Notes: generated by a model from the letters alone, not told the origin. A DNA stretch of 64,000 nucleotides from Gaiellasilicea sp963784895 (GCA_963784895.1 CAWATM010000012.1:1-64000); one strand, 5' to 3'. Positions 26,969 through 36,674 are shown, counted from the first letter of the stretch. A program made the numbers and translations.

Positions 26969-28371
26969 ATGAGCGAACGGCGGAAGTTGATCGTCGTCTC
27001 GAACCGCGGTCCGATCGCCTATGACCGCGTGAACGGCGAGCGGGTCGCCCGGCGAGGCGCCGGCGGCCTCGTGACGGCGCTCGCCCCGCTCGTCTCCCGT
27101 CACGACGTGACGTGGATCGCGAGCGCGATCTCGGAGGAGGACCGCGCCGTCGCTGTGGCGGGGACGGTCGGCGAGACCGCGCGCGACGGCTCCCGCTACC
27201 GGCTTCGGCTCGTCGCACATGATCCTCCCGCGTACGACCTCTACTACAACGTGATCGCGAACCCTGCGCTCTGGTTCGTGCAGCACGGGCTTTGGGAGCT
27301 GAAGCAGGATCCCGGGCGCGATCTCGGCGAGGCGTGGGCGGACGGCTACGTTCCGGTCAACCGCACCTTCGCGGACGCCGTCGTCGAGGAGCTCGAGCAC
27401 GAGCCTGCGGCTGCGGTGCTCTTCCACGACTATCACCTCTACCTGGCGCCCGCGCTCGTCCGCGAACGGCGACCGGAGACCGCGCTGGCGCACTTCACGC
27501 ACATCCCCTGGGTCGGCGGCGAGGAATGGTCGGCCCTGCCGGAGTCGATCGTTCGCCCCATCCACGAAGGCCTGCTCGCGTGCGACGTCGCCGGCTTCCA
27601 TACCCGTCGCTGGCGGGGCGCTTTCCTCGACTCCTGCCGCAGCCTCGGGCTCGAGCCCGACGAGCGCCGTGTCACCGCACATCCGATCTCGATCGATCCG
27701 GCCGAGTTCGAAGCAATGGCCAGAAGTGAGCCCGTGCTCGCTCGCGAGCGGGAGCTGGAGTCAGAGCGTCCCGAACTGCTGATCCTGCGCGTCGACCGCA
27801 CCGACCCGTCCAAGAACGTCCCACGGGGGCTCGAGGCGTTCCGACTCCTGCTCGAGCGCCGGCCCGACCTGCGCGGCCGCGTGGGCATGCTCGCGCTGCT
27901 CGACGCGTCCCGCCAGGAGATTCCCGAGTACGTGGCGGAGCTCCGCCGAATCGAGGCGGCTGCGGCGAGGGTCGAGGCCGACTTCCCCGGCGCGCTGACG
28001 CTCCGCGTCGCCGACGATTTTCCGGCCTCGATCGCCGCCTACAAGCAGTTCGACGTCCTGCTCGTGAACGCCGTCATGGACGGCCTCAACCTGGTGGCGA
28101 AGGAAGCCCCCTTCGTCAACGAGCGCAGCGGTGTTGTTGTCTTATCAGTCAACGCCGGAGCGTACGAGGAACTCCGCGACTGGGTCGTCCCCGTCGATCC
28201 GTTCGACGTCGCCGCAATCGCGGCTGCGCTCGAGGACGCGCTCGCGCTCGGCGTGGACGAGCGCCGCGCGCGGCGGGAGGCGATTCGGGCAAACGTGGTC
28301 GAGCACGATCTCGAGGCGTGGATCGCGGCGCAGCTGGCCGATCTCGACGGCGCGAGTAGCATTCGCCGGCG

Positions 28372-28375
<4 letters not shown>
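26969..28375 (+). CDS. otsA: GT20 glycosyltransferase, probable trehalose-6-phosphate synthase
   Basis: 468-aa enzyme expected to join UDP- or other NDP-glucose to glucose-6-phosphate. GT20 marks: IVVSNRGPIAY, glycine loop RRGAGGLVTAL, VLFHDYHLYLAPAL, LAHFTHIPW, donor motif LRVDRTDPSKNVPRGLEAF, and DVLLVNAVMDGLNLVAKE near the C-terminus. Less standard than E. coli OtsA at RVDRTDPSKN, so glucosylglycerol-phosphate synthase is an alternative. No phosphatase (otsB) adjacent. The stop overlaps moaC. Confidence 0.8.
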
Positions 28376-28814
<439 letters not shown>

Positions 28815-28818
<4 letters not shown>

Positions 28819-29294
28819 AGGCCGCCGTCCTGACCGTTTCGGACGGCGTCGTCGCCGGCACCCGCGAGGACAAGAGCGGCGACATTCTCGCGGAGCTGCT
28901 CGCGGGCGACGGCTACGAGGTCGCGCGTCGGGTCGTTCCGGACGAGGCCGGTGAGATCGCCGCTGCGATCAGCGCGCTCGCCGGGGTGGCCGCGGTCGTG
29001 CTCACGACCGGTGGCACCGGCGTCGCGCCGCGAGACGTCACCCCGGAGGCGACGCGCGCGGTGATCGACCGCGAGGCGCCCGGGATCGCAGAGGCGATTC
29101 GCGCCGACTCGCTGACCAGGACGCCGCACGCGCTGCTTTCGCGGGGGGTCGCCGGGATCCACGCGCGCACCCTCGTCGTCAACCTGCCGGGCTCGCCGGG
29201 CGGTTGCCGAGACGGTTACGCGGTCCTGCAGCCGGCGCTCGCGCACGCGCTCGGCCTGCTCGCCGAGGCCGAGACGGCGCACGAGCAGACATGA
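28815..29294 (+). CDS. mog: Molybdopterin adenylyltransferase (MogA/MoaB family)
   Basis: 159-aa protein that adenylates molybdopterin before MoeA inserts molybdate. AAVLTVSDGVVAGTREDKSG, VLTTGGTGVAPRDVTPEAT and VVNLPGSPGG are the MPT-binding motifs. GTG start overlapping moaC (GTGA), stop overlapping the ubiA ATG. Whether MogA-like or MoaB-like in activity cannot be told. Confidence 0.93.
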
Positions 29295-30154
29295 GCGCGA
29301 CCGCCGTCTCGCTGCCGCGCCGCTTCGCCTCGCTCGTGAAGCTCGAGCACACGGTCTTCGCGCTCCCGTTCGCCTACGTGGGGATGCTGCTCGCGCTGGG
29401 CGAAGCTCCGTCGGCGGCGGAGTGGGTGTGGGTGACGCTCGCGATGGTCGGCGCGCGAACACTGGCGATGGGCTTGAACCGGCTGATCGACGCCGAGGTC
29501 GACGCCCACAACCCGCGGACGGCGGCCCGTGAGCTTCCCGCCGGAACGCTCACGCGGGGGCACGTCGTGGCCCTCTGCGCCGGCGCGCTCGCGCTCTTCC
29601 TCGTCGCCGTCTCCCAGCTCGACCCCCTCGTGCGCTGGCTCTGGCCGATCCCGGTGTTCTTCTTCGTCGTCTACCCGTACCTGAAGCGCGTCACGTGGCT
29701 CTGCCACGTCTGGCTGGGCGCGTCGCTCGGCCTGGCGCCCGTCGGCGCGTGGGCTGCCGTCACCGGCGAGCTGCCGTGGCAGGCGTGGGCGCTCGGCGGA
29801 GCGGTGGCGCTCTGGGTCGCCGGCTTCGACTTCTTCTACTCGCTCTTCGATCTCGAACACGACCGCGAGCAGAGGCTGCACTCGTGGGCGACGCGCTTCG
29901 GCGAGGCCGGCGTGTTCGCCGGAGCGCGCCTGTTCCACGTCGGCACCGTCGCCCTGCTCTCGCTTGCGGGGCTCGGTCTCGACGTCGGCGCGTTCTACTG
30001 GCTCGGCGTCGCCGCGGTGGCGGTGTTGCTCGGGTACGAGCACTCGCTCGTACGGCCCGGCGACCTGCGGCGGCTCAACGCCGCCTTCTTCACCGTCAAC
30101 GGCGTCATCAGCATCGTCTTCCTCTGCTTCGTCCTCGCCGACGTGCTCCTGTGA
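29291..30154 (+). CDS. UbiA-family prenyltransferase, MqnP-like
   Basis: 287-aa membrane prenyltransferase with about eight helices. First Asp motif NRLIDAEVDAHNPRTAARELP and second motif SLFDLEHDREQRLHS, which bind Mg-prenyl diphosphate. The opening LVKLEHTVFALPFAYVGMLLAL is typical of UbiA-like proteins of the futalosine menaquinone pathway (MqnP). Set between moaC/mog and ccmA, consistent with respiratory chain assembly. A haem-modifying role (CtaB) is less likely from the motifs. Confidence 0.85.
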   Translation: MSATAVSLPRRFASLVKLEHTVFALPFAYVGMLLALGEAPSAAEWVWVTLAMVGARTLAMGLNRLIDAEVDAHNPRTAARELPAGTLTRGHVVALCAGALALFLVAVSQLDPLVRWLWPIPVFFFVVYPYLKRVTWLCHVWLGASLGLAPVGAWAAVTGELPWQAWALGGAVALWVAGFDFFYSLFDLEHDREQRLHSWATRFGEAGVFAGARLFHVGTVALLSLAGLGLDVGAFYWLGVAAVAVLLGYEHSLVRPGDLRRLNAAFFTVNGVISIVFLCFVLADVLL

Positions 30155-30735
30155 TCGCTGCCCGCGCCGTCGAGAAGCGCTACGGGCGCCGGCGCGCGCT
30201 ACGGCCGCTCGACTTCCGGCTCGCGCGCGGGGGCTTCCTCGTCGTCACCGGCCCGAACGGATCCGGCAAGACGACGCTGCTGCGCCTCGTTGCCGGTCTG
30301 GCGGCGCCGAGCGGGGGCGAGCTCGATGTCGACGCCGGGCGTGGGGCGCTCGGCTATCTCGGCCACGAACCGCTCCTCTACCGCGACCTGAGCGCGTTCG
30401 AGAACCTCGACCTCTATGGCCGGCTCTACCGGGTGGCGGAACGGCGAGAGCGGATCGGGATGCTGCTCGAGCGCTACGGCCTCTGGGACGTACGAGCCGA
30501 GCGGGTGGCGTCGTACTCGCGCGGGATGACACAGCGCCTCGCGCTTTGCCGAGCGCTCCTGCACGAGCCGGCGCTGCTCGTCCTCGACGAGCCGTTCACC
30601 GCGCTCGACGCCGAGGGCGCCGAGCTTCTCGACCGCCAGCTCGCGGAGCTCGCCGGCACCGCGACGGTTGTGCTCACGACGCACGACCCCGCGCGGGTCG
30701 AGCCGCTCGCCTCCGGCCGGCTGGCGCTGGCGTGA
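30151..30735 (+). CDS. ccmA: Haem exporter ATPase CcmA
   Basis: 194-aa ABC ATPase of cytochrome c maturation System I; powers release of holo-CcmE from CcmC. Walker A TGPNGSGKTTLLRLVAG, signature SYSRGMTQRLALCRAL (SRGM in place of LSGGQ, common in CcmA), Walker B LLVLDEPFTALD, H-switch LTTHD. GTG start overlapping ubiA; the stop overlaps ccmB. Confidence 0.92.
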   Translation: MIAARAVEKRYGRRRALRPLDFRLARGGFLVVTGPNGSGKTTLLRLVAGLAAPSGGELDVDAGRGALGYLGHEPLLYRDLSAFENLDLYGRLYRVAERRERIGMLLERYGLWDVRAERVASYSRGMTQRLALCRALLHEPALLVLDEPFTALDAEGAELLDRQLAELAGTATVVLTTHDPARVEPLASGRLALA

Positions 30736-31370
30736 GCTACTTCGCCGACGTCGCCGCGCTGGCGCGGAAGGATCTGCGGCTCGAGCTGCGGGCGCGGGAC
30801 ACGCTGCCCGCGATGCTGCTGTTCGTGCTCTCGACACTCGTCGTCTTCCACTTCGCGCTGCCGACCGGGGCGGACGAGGTCGCGGCGCACGGCCTGCTCT
30901 GGGTCGCGCTCGTCTTCACCGCGCTGCTCGGGCTCGCGCGCGCCTGGGCGCCCGAGCGAGAAGGCGGCGCGCTCGACGGGCTCGTGCTCGCTCCTTCCGA
31001 CCGGAGCGCCATCTGGCTCGGCAAGTCTGCGGCCGTCTTCGTCTTCCTGGGACTGATCGAGCTCGTCGCGCTGCCTGCGTTCGCGCTCTTCTTCTCACCG
31101 CTGCAAGCAGAAGGGATGCTCGGCGTCTTGCTCGCGAACATCGGCATCTGTGCGGTCGGCACGCTCCTGGCGGCGATGGCGGCGGCGAGCCGCACACGCG
31201 AGCTGATCCTGCCGCTGCTCTTCCTGCCGCTCGCGATCCCGCTCGTCGTCGGCGGAGTCGGCTCGAGCGTCTCGACCGACCCCGGCCGCTACCTCATGTT
31301 TCTCGGTCTGTACGACGCCGTCTTCGCGATACTGTGCTGGGCGTCCTTTGAGTACGTCGTCTCCGAATAG
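30732..31370 (+). CDS. ccmB: Haem exporter membrane subunit CcmB
   Basis: 212-aa membrane partner of CcmA with about six helices. ARKDLRLELRARDTLPAMLLFVLSTLVVFHFAL at the N-terminus and APEREGGALDGLVLAPSDRSAIWLGK are typical of CcmB. C-terminal helices LILPLLFLPLAIPLVV follow. GTG start overlaps ccmA; its end overlaps the TTG start of ccmC by 23 bases. Confidence 0.92.
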   Translation: MSYFADVAALARKDLRLELRARDTLPAMLLFVLSTLVVFHFALPTGADEVAAHGLLWVALVFTALLGLARAWAPEREGGALDGLVLAPSDRSAIWLGKSAAVFVFLGLIELVALPAFALFFSPLQAEGMLGVLLANIGICAVGTLLAAMAAASRTRELILPLLFLPLAIPLVVGGVGSSVSTDPGRYLMFLGLYDAVFAILCWASFEYVVSE

Positions 31371-32052
31371 CAGGTTCTCTCTCGTCTCGGTTCCGGCGCT
31401 CGCGGCGCTCTCCGCGGCGCTCGTCGGGCTGGCCATCGTGCTCGCCTTCTGGGTCGCCCCCGAGGATGCCGACCAGGGGATCTCGCAGAAGATCTTCTAC
31501 TTCCACGTTCCGATCGCGCTGACCGCATATGCCTGCTTCGGCTGGGGCGCGTGGAAAGCGTTGCGGCTGCTGTGGAAGGGCCGCGAGCGCTACGACCTCG
31601 AGAGCTACGTCGCCATCCACCAGGGCACGATCTTCGGAGCGCTGACGCTGGCGACGGGGTCGATCTGGGCGAAGGCGTCCTGGGGGCACTGGTGGGTCTG
31701 GGACTCGAACCAGCTCGTCCTCTTCCTCGTCCTCTTCCTCTTCTACTCGGCCTACTTCATGCTCCGCTTCTCGATCGAGGAGGGGCCGCGGCGCGCGAAC
31801 GTCTCCGCTGTCTATGCGCTCTTCGGGGTTGCGCTGATCCCGGTCAGCTTCTTCGCGATCCGGCTGGCCGAGGACTTCATCCACCCGACCACGTTCACGC
31901 GCGACGGGCCGCAGATGACCGGGACGATGTTCTTCGCCTTCTGCGTCTGCTGGCTCGCGATCACACTGCTCGCGTACACGCTCTACCGGGTCGAGCTGCT
32001 CGGGAAGCGGCTCGACAGCAACCTGCGGGAGCTCAGGGAAGCGCTCTCGTGA
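31348..32052 (+). CDS. ccmC: Cytochrome c maturation protein CcmC (CcsA family)
   Basis: 234-aa haem-handling membrane protein. The tryptophan motif WGHWWVWDSNQL is the WWD domain that holds haem outside the membrane; flanking histidines lie in IFYFHVPIAL and EDFIHPTTFT. Six helices. TTG start at 31348, inside the end of ccmB. Passes haem to CcmE, which is not in this window. Confidence 0.92.
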   Translation: MSTSSPNSRFSLVSVPALAALSAALVGLAIVLAFWVAPEDADQGISQKIFYFHVPIALTAYACFGWGAWKALRLLWKGRERYDLESYVAIHQGTIFGALTLATGSIWAKASWGHWWVWDSNQLVLFLVLFLFYSAYFMLRFSIEEGPRRANVSAVYALFGVALIPVSFFAIRLAEDFIHPTTFTRDGPQMTGTMFFAFCVCWLAITLLAYTLYRVELLGKRLDSNLRELREALS

Positions 32053-32201
32053 GCCAGGGCGACTACGTCGTGGCGGCGTACGCGATCGTCTTCGTGACCC
32101 TGCTCGTCTACGTCGCGATCATCGCCGCCAAGCTCTCCCGGCTCGAGCGCGAGACGGGCGAGCTCGCGGAACTGGCGCGGCGGCGCCGGTCTGATGGCTG
32201 A
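32049..32201 (+). CDS. ccmD: CcmD-like single-helix protein
   Basis: 50-aa protein with one helix (about 8-27, YVVAAYAIVFVTLLVYVAII) followed by a charged tail rich in Arg and Glu. Size, topology and position right after ccmC are those of CcmD, which helps release CcmE. Sequence in this family is poorly conserved, so the call is positional. GTG start overlaps the ccmC stop; its end overlaps the next gene. Confidence 0.78.
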   Translation: MSQGDYVVAAYAIVFVTLLVYVAIIAAKLSRLERETGELAELARRRRSDG

Positions 32202-32964
32202 GTTCCTCGTCGTCCCGGCGCTGCTCGCCTACGGAGAGGCCGCGTTTGCCTATGCGGGCGAGCTGCGCGGGCCTGGTCTCGCGGGCCGGCTCGCCACCTG
32301 GGGCGTCCGTCTCGGCTGGCTCGCGCAGACCGCCCTGATCGTCGGCCAGGGTGTCTCCGCGGAGGGATTCCCGTGGGGGACGTGGGCCGGCGCGCTCAAT
32401 CTTTTCGTCTGGTTCGTCGTCGGCGCGTACCTGATCTGGGGCTGCACGCCCCGCTACCGGCTGCTCGGGCTGACGGTGATGCCGGTGGCCGCGGCTCTGC
32501 TCGCGCTCGCGTGGGCGGGAGGCGGTACGACTCTCGACGAGGGCGATCGCTCCGGCATCGTCCTCGCCGTCCACGCCGTGCTGATGCTGGCGGGCTTCGC
32601 CGGGCTGACGCTCGCCGCGGGGATGGCCTCGATGTACCTCTGGCAGGAGCGGAGGCTGAAGCGGCACGAACGGAGTGTCCTGCGCGTCCGGATGCCGCCG
32701 CTCGACGCGCTCGACCGGCTCGCGGCCAGGACGGTGCTCGGCTCGCTCGTCGTGCTGACGCTCGGAATCGGCGTCGGCGCCGCCAGCTTCGAGCGCGGCG
32801 ATCTCGACGCGGCGATGGTCGTCACGCTCCTGATCCTCGGCGTGTACTCGGCGCTGCTCGTCCTCCGGCACGAAGGCCGAAGGGGTCGCCGCGCCGCCCT
32901 GCTGAACCTCGCCGGGTTCGCGCTCGTCGCCGTGGTCCTCCCCTTGACCCACTTCGCGGCATGA
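32194..32964 (+). CDS. CcsA/HemX-like cytochrome c assembly protein
   Basis: 256-aa membrane protein with about eight helices. WGTWAGALNLFVWFVVGAYLIWG resembles a degenerate WWD haem-handling motif, and HAVLMLAGFAGLTLAAGMASMYLWQERRLK is typical of HemX/CcsA proteins. Directly precedes hemA, as hemX neighbours hemA in Bacillus. It may bind haem or control HemA level. ATG at 32194; the stop overlaps hemA. Confidence 0.8.
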   Translation: MAEFLVVPALLAYGEAAFAYAGELRGPGLAGRLATWGVRLGWLAQTALIVGQGVSAEGFPWGTWAGALNLFVWFVVGAYLIWGCTPRYRLLGLTVMPVAAALLALAWAGGGTTLDEGDRSGIVLAVHAVLMLAGFAGLTLAAGMASMYLWQERRLKRHERSVLRVRMPPLDALDRLAARTVLGSLVVLTLGIGVGAASFERGDLDAAMVVTLLILGVYSALLVLRHEGRRGRRAALLNLAGFALVAVVLPLTHFAA

Positions 32965-34199
32965 AGCTGACCCTCGCAGGCGTGTCGCACCACAGGGCTC
33001 CGATCGAGCTGCGCGAGCGGGTCGCGCTCGACCTCGACGCGTGCCGGTCGCTCGCCGAGCGTCTGGAGGGCGAGGCGGTCGTCCTCTCCACCTGCAACCG
33101 CACCGAGCTCTACCTCGCTCGGGACGAGCATGCGGAGGCGCTTGCGGTGGGGACGCTCGCAGAGCTCGCAGGCGACCGGGGCGACGACCTCTCCGCCGCG
33201 CTCTATCGCCTCCGGGACGAGGCGGCGGCGCTCCACCTCTTCCGCGTCGCCGCCGGTCTCGACTCGCTCGTTCCCGGCGAGGGCGAGATCCTCGGCCAGG
33301 TACGGACGGCGTTCGAGGCAGGCTCGGCTGGGCCCTTCCTCGACAAGCTCTTCCGCCAGGCTCTCCACGCGGGCCGACGTGTCCGCCTCGAGACGGCGAT
33401 CAGCGAGAGCCCGGCGTCGGTGCCGTCGGCGGCGGCCGCACTGGCGCAGCAGGTCTTCGACGACCTCACCGGCCGGCGGGTGCTCGTGCTCGGCGCCGGG
33501 AAGATCAGCGAGGCGACCGCGCGGAATCTGGTCTCGCGCGGCGCGGAGGTGGCCGTCGTCGCCAACCGGACGCTGGCGCACGGAGAGGAGCTGGCGCAGC
33601 GGCTTCGGGCGCAGGCGGTCGAGCTCGACGCGATCGGGGCCGAGCTCGAGCTGGCCGACGTTGTCGTCTCGGCCACGAGCGCGTCCGATCACGTGCTGAC
33701 GCGCGACGTGGTCGCCGCCGCCCTCCGTGCCCGAAAGGGCCGTCCCTTGCTGCTCGTCGATCTGGCCGTGCCGCGTGATCTCGACCCCGCGATCAACGAG
33801 CTCGACGGCTGCTTCCTCTACGACGTCGACGACCTCGAGGCCGTCGTCGCCGAGACGATCTCCGGCCGCCGGACCGAGGCGGCGCGGGCGGAGCGCCTGG
33901 TCGCCGACGAGGCCGATCGCTTCCGCGAGTGGCAGGCTGCGCTGGACGTCGTCCCGACGATCGCGTCGCTGCGGGCGCTGGCCGAGGAGATCCGCGACAG
34001 CGAGCTCGCCCGAGCAGGCGGGAGGCTCTCCGAGAGCGAGCGCAGGCATGTCGAATCGGTGACCTCCCAGATCCTCGCGAAGCTGCTGCACCTGCCGACA
34101 ATCCGTATGAAAGAGGCCGCCGCGGCAGCCGACGGGGTGGTCTATGCTGACGTCGTGAGGCATCTGTTCGGGCTCGAGGAGGAGGAGCGGCGGCGTTGA
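32961..34199 (+). CDS. hemA: Glutamyl-tRNA reductase
   Basis: 412-aa first enzyme of C5-pathway tetrapyrrole synthesis, reducing Glu-tRNA to glutamate semialdehyde. Catalytic Cys in VLSTCNRTELY, then GLDSLVPGEGEILGQVR, NADPH domain RVLVLGAGKISEATARNL, VVSATSASDHVL, and the C-terminal dimerisation helices with LAKLLHLPTIRMKEAA. ATG overlaps the CcsA-like stop. Followed by a 126-base gap before hemC. Confidence 0.97.
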   Translation: MKLTLAGVSHHRAPIELRERVALDLDACRSLAERLEGEAVVLSTCNRTELYLARDEHAEALAVGTLAELAGDRGDDLSAALYRLRDEAAALHLFRVAAGLDSLVPGEGEILGQVRTAFEAGSAGPFLDKLFRQALHAGRRVRLETAISESPASVPSAAAALAQQVFDDLTGRRVLVLGAGKISEATARNLVSRGAEVAVVANRTLAHGEELAQRLRAQAVELDAIGAELELADVVVSATSASDHVLTRDVVAAALRARKGRPLLLVDLAVPRDLDPAINELDGCFLYDVDDLEAVVAETISGRRTEAARAERLVADEADRFREWQAALDVVPTIASLRALAEEIRDSELARAGGRLSESERRHVESVTSQILAKLLHLPTIRMKEAAAAADGVVYADVVRHLFGLEEEERRR

Positions 34200-34325
34200 A
34201 CACGCGCTTTCTCACCGGTCGTCCGCTGCCCCTCCAGGTGCCGACCGCGTTCGTGCGGATCCGGCCGACAAGTGCGACCGGGGTTCGCGGCTGCGGCGAG
34301 ATGCGGCCCGCGTCGCGGCGAAGCT
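34200..34325 (+). other. hemA-hemC spacer
   Basis: 126-base interval, the longest gap between moaC and the end of the haem cluster. The hemC frame is open leftward to an ATG at 34272, but those 18 residues do not resemble hydroxymethylbilane synthase. Another frame starting in the hemA stop gives a 53-codon reading of unknown value. No hairpin with a T tract seen. Confidence 0.4.
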
Positions 34326-35162
34326 GTGCTCATCCGCGTCGGCTCCCGCGGCAGTAGGCTCGCGCTCACCCAGGCGGAGCAGGCGGCCGAGAGGCTCCGT
34401 GCGGGATGTGGCGAAACTGCGATCGAGATCGCGCTCGTGCCGATCACGACGGCGGGCGACCGCGACCGGACGAAGCCGTTCGGCGAGATCGGCTCGCGCG
34501 GCGTCTTCGTCAAGGAGCTCGAGGAGGCGCTGCTCGAGGGTCGGATCGACGTCGCCGTGCACTCGGCCAAGGACATGACCGCGAGCGACCCCGAGGGCCT
34601 CGTCGTGGGGGCGTATCCGCCGCGCGAGGACCCGCGCGACGCACTCTGCGGCGCGGGCCGGCTCCAGGCCGGAATGCGCGTCGGAACGGCGTCGGTGCGG
34701 CGGCGCGCGCAGCTGCTCGCGCTCGAGCCGGAGCTCTCGATCGAACCGCTGCGCGGCAACATCGACACGCGGCTGCGCAAGCGGGGCGAGCGCGGTCTCG
34801 ACGCGGTCGTGCTGGCCGCGTGCGGGCTCGACCGGCTCGGCCTCGGCGGCGAGATCGGCCACCGCTTCGAGCCGGACGAGCTGCTCCCCGAGGCGGGCCA
34901 GGGCTCGCTGGCGCTGCAGGTGCGGGCGGGGGAGGAGTCGCTCGTCGCAGCAGCTGACGACCCCGAGACGAGGCGACGGGTCGAGGCGGAGCGGCGCTGC
35001 GTCGCGCTGATCGGCGGCGGTTGCCTCGCGCCGGTCGCCGCCTTCCACGACGGCACGTCTCTGACGGCGCTCGTCGCCGACGAGGACGGCGTCTGGATCG
35101 AGCGGCGTACGGGTGCCGACCCGGAGGCCGTCGCCGCCGAGCTGCTCGCCTTCGTCTCGTGA
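34326..35162 (+). CDS. hemC: Hydroxymethylbilane synthase (porphobilinogen deaminase)
   Basis: 278-aa enzyme polymerising four porphobilinogens. Starts with LIRVGSRGSRLALTQAE; substrate-binding arginines in GTASVRRRAQLLAL and LRGNIDTRLRK; catalytic Asp in AVHSAKDMT; dipyrromethane cofactor Cys in IGGGCLAPVAAF. C-terminal domain somewhat short. GTG 34326 fits the family start; ATG 34272 would add an unlikely leader. The stop overlaps hemD. Confidence 0.95.
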   Translation: MLIRVGSRGSRLALTQAEQAAERLRAGCGETAIEIALVPITTAGDRDRTKPFGEIGSRGVFVKELEEALLEGRIDVAVHSAKDMTASDPEGLVVGAYPPREDPRDALCGAGRLQAGMRVGTASVRRRAQLLALEPELSIEPLRGNIDTRLRKRGERGLDAVVLAACGLDRLGLGGEIGHRFEPDELLPEAGQGSLALQVRAGEESLVAAADDPETRRRVEAERRCVALIGGGCLAPVAAFHDGTSLTALVADEDGVWIERRTGADPEAVAAELLAFVS

Positions 35163-35797
35163 GAATCGTCGTCACCCGGCCGGAGGGGCAGGAGGAGGAG
35201 CTCGTGAGCGGCCTCGTCGCGCTTCGCCACGACGTTGTCCACTGCCCGTTGCTCGCGATCGAGCAGCTCGGGGACAGTCCCGTGGACGTGTCAGGTTACG
35301 GCTGGGTGATCGTCACGAGCGTCAACGGCGCCAGGGAGCTGCGGCGGCGGATGACGGGAACCCCGGAGCGTGTCGCCGCGATCGGCCGCGCGACCGCCGA
35401 GGCGTTCGGCGGCGCCGACCTCGTCCCGGCAGTGTCGACGCAGGAGGGGCTGCTCGCCGAGTTGCCGCGCCCCGCCGGACGTGTCCTCTTCGCCGGCGCC
35501 GAGGGAGCGCGGACACTGCTCGCCGATGAGCTGGGCGCCGACGTCGTCGCCCTCTACCGGACCCGCGAGCTGACCCCGCCCGAGCCGCCCGAGGGGGATC
35601 TCGTCGTGCTCGCGTCGGCATCCGCCGCCCGGGCCTTCGGCCAGCTCGGGGTCGACATCCCGGCGATCAGCATCGGCCCCCAGACGACGCTGGCGGCGAG
35701 GGAGGCCGGCGTCGAGGTGGTGCGCGAGGCGGAGACGCACGACGTCGCGGGCCTCTTGGCAGCGATAGGCTCCGCCGGGTGTTCGTCACCTTCCTGA
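35159..35797 (+). CDS. hemD: Uroporphyrinogen-III synthase
   Basis: 212-aa enzyme cyclising hydroxymethylbilane with ring D inversion. The family is weakly conserved; RIVVTRPEGQEEEL, WVIVTSVNGARELRRRM, VAAIGRATAEAF, VLFAGAEGARTLLADEL and ISIGPQTTLAAREAGVEV mark its two Rossmann-like halves. Stand-alone, not fused to a methyltransferase. GTG start in the hemC stop; its last 19 bases overlap the next gene. Confidence 0.92.
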   Translation: MRIVVTRPEGQEEELVSGLVALRHDVVHCPLLAIEQLGDSPVDVSGYGWVIVTSVNGARELRRRMTGTPERVAAIGRATAEAFGGADLVPAVSTQEGLLAELPRPAGRVLFAGAEGARTLLADELGADVVALYRTRELTPPEPPEGDLVVLASASAARAFGQLGVDIPAISIGPQTTLAAREAGVEVVREAETHDVAGLLAAIGSAGCSSPS

Positions 35798-36582
35798 GCG
35801 ACTTCGGGCTCCAGGACGATTTCGTCGGCACCTGCCACGGCGTGATCAAGCGGATCGCGCCCGAGGCGCAGATCATCGACATCACGCATGGGATCCCGCC
35901 GCAGCAGATCCTGCAGGGTGCGCTCGTGCTCGCGAACACGATCTCGTACATGCCGGTCGGCTCACACCTGGCCGTCGTCGACCCGGGCGTCGGCGGCGCG
36001 CGTCGGCCGCTCGCGCTGCGCGACCTGGAGGGCCGCTGCTTCGTCGGCCCGGACAACGGCCTGTTGATCCCGGCGGCCGAGCGGGCCGGGATCGAGGCTG
36101 CGCACGAGCTCGCGAACCCGGACTACGCGCTCGACACGATCTCGCGGACGTTCCACGGCCGCGACCTGTTCGCACCGGCGGCGGCGCACCTCGCCGCTGG
36201 CGTGGCGATCGGCGAGCTCGGCCCGCCGGTCGACCCCGACGCGCTGGTCCGGCTCGACCTGCCGCAGCCCGAGCTGCGTGCCGACCGGATCATCGCGACG
36301 ATCCTCTACGTCGACGCGTTCGGGAACATCGCGCTCAACGTCACCCGCGAGCACGTGAACGAAGCAGGGATCGTGCCCGGCACGCAGGTCGAGCTCGACC
36401 TCGCCGGTGAGCGCGTCTATGCGGTTGCGGCGCGAACGTTCGCGGACGCCCGGCCAGGCGACATCATGCTCTACGAGGACAGCTACCGGAACATGTCCGT
36501 CGCGATCTCGAACGGCAATGCGGCCGAGATGCTGCACGCACGCGCCGGCCAGCCGATCAGGATCAACGTCGGCCGGTTATGA
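35779..36582 (+). CDS. SAM hydroxide adenosyltransferase (DUF62)
   Basis: 267-aa enzyme of the chlorinase/fluorinase superfamily; the common type hydrolyses SAM to adenosine and methionine. FVTFLSDFGLQDDFVG, IIDITHGIPPQQI, VVDPGVGGARRPLAL and FVGPDNGLLIPA are diagnostic, and YVDAFGNIALNVTREHV begins the C-terminal domain. No halogenase-specific loop recognised. GTG start inside hemD; last gene before a strong hairpin. Confidence 0.92.
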   Translation: MFVTFLSDFGLQDDFVGTCHGVIKRIAPEAQIIDITHGIPPQQILQGALVLANTISYMPVGSHLAVVDPGVGGARRPLALRDLEGRCFVGPDNGLLIPAAERAGIEAAHELANPDYALDTISRTFHGRDLFAPAAAHLAAGVAIGELGPPVDPDALVRLDLPQPELRADRIIATILYVDAFGNIALNVTREHVNEAGIVPGTQVELDLAGERVYAVAARTFADARPGDIMLYEDSYRNMSVAISNGNAAEMLHARAGQPIRINVGRL

Positions 36583-36621
36583 GTTGCGGCGGCGGACTCG
36601 GTCTGTAAGTCTCCGCCCCAC

Positions 36622-36668
36622 AAGGACGTTCGCGGAGCGGTCACTCCGTCCCGAACGTCCTTCTTTCG
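36622..36668. terminator. Strong bidirectional hairpin terminator
   Basis: Perfect 11-bp inverted repeat AAGGACGTTCG (36622-36632) / CGAACGTCCTT (36652-36662) enclosing a second small stem (CGGAG...CTCCG), followed on the plus strand by TTCTTTCGT. Lies between the convergent adenosyltransferase and cyclase genes; the A/T flanks let it serve both strands. Confidence 0.85.
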
Positions 36669-36674
36669 TGTCTG

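Noticed and set aside
34196..34360. 53-codon reading frame starting in the hemA stop
   Set aside because: No Shine-Dalgarno, no family resemblance, and it runs into the start of hemC.
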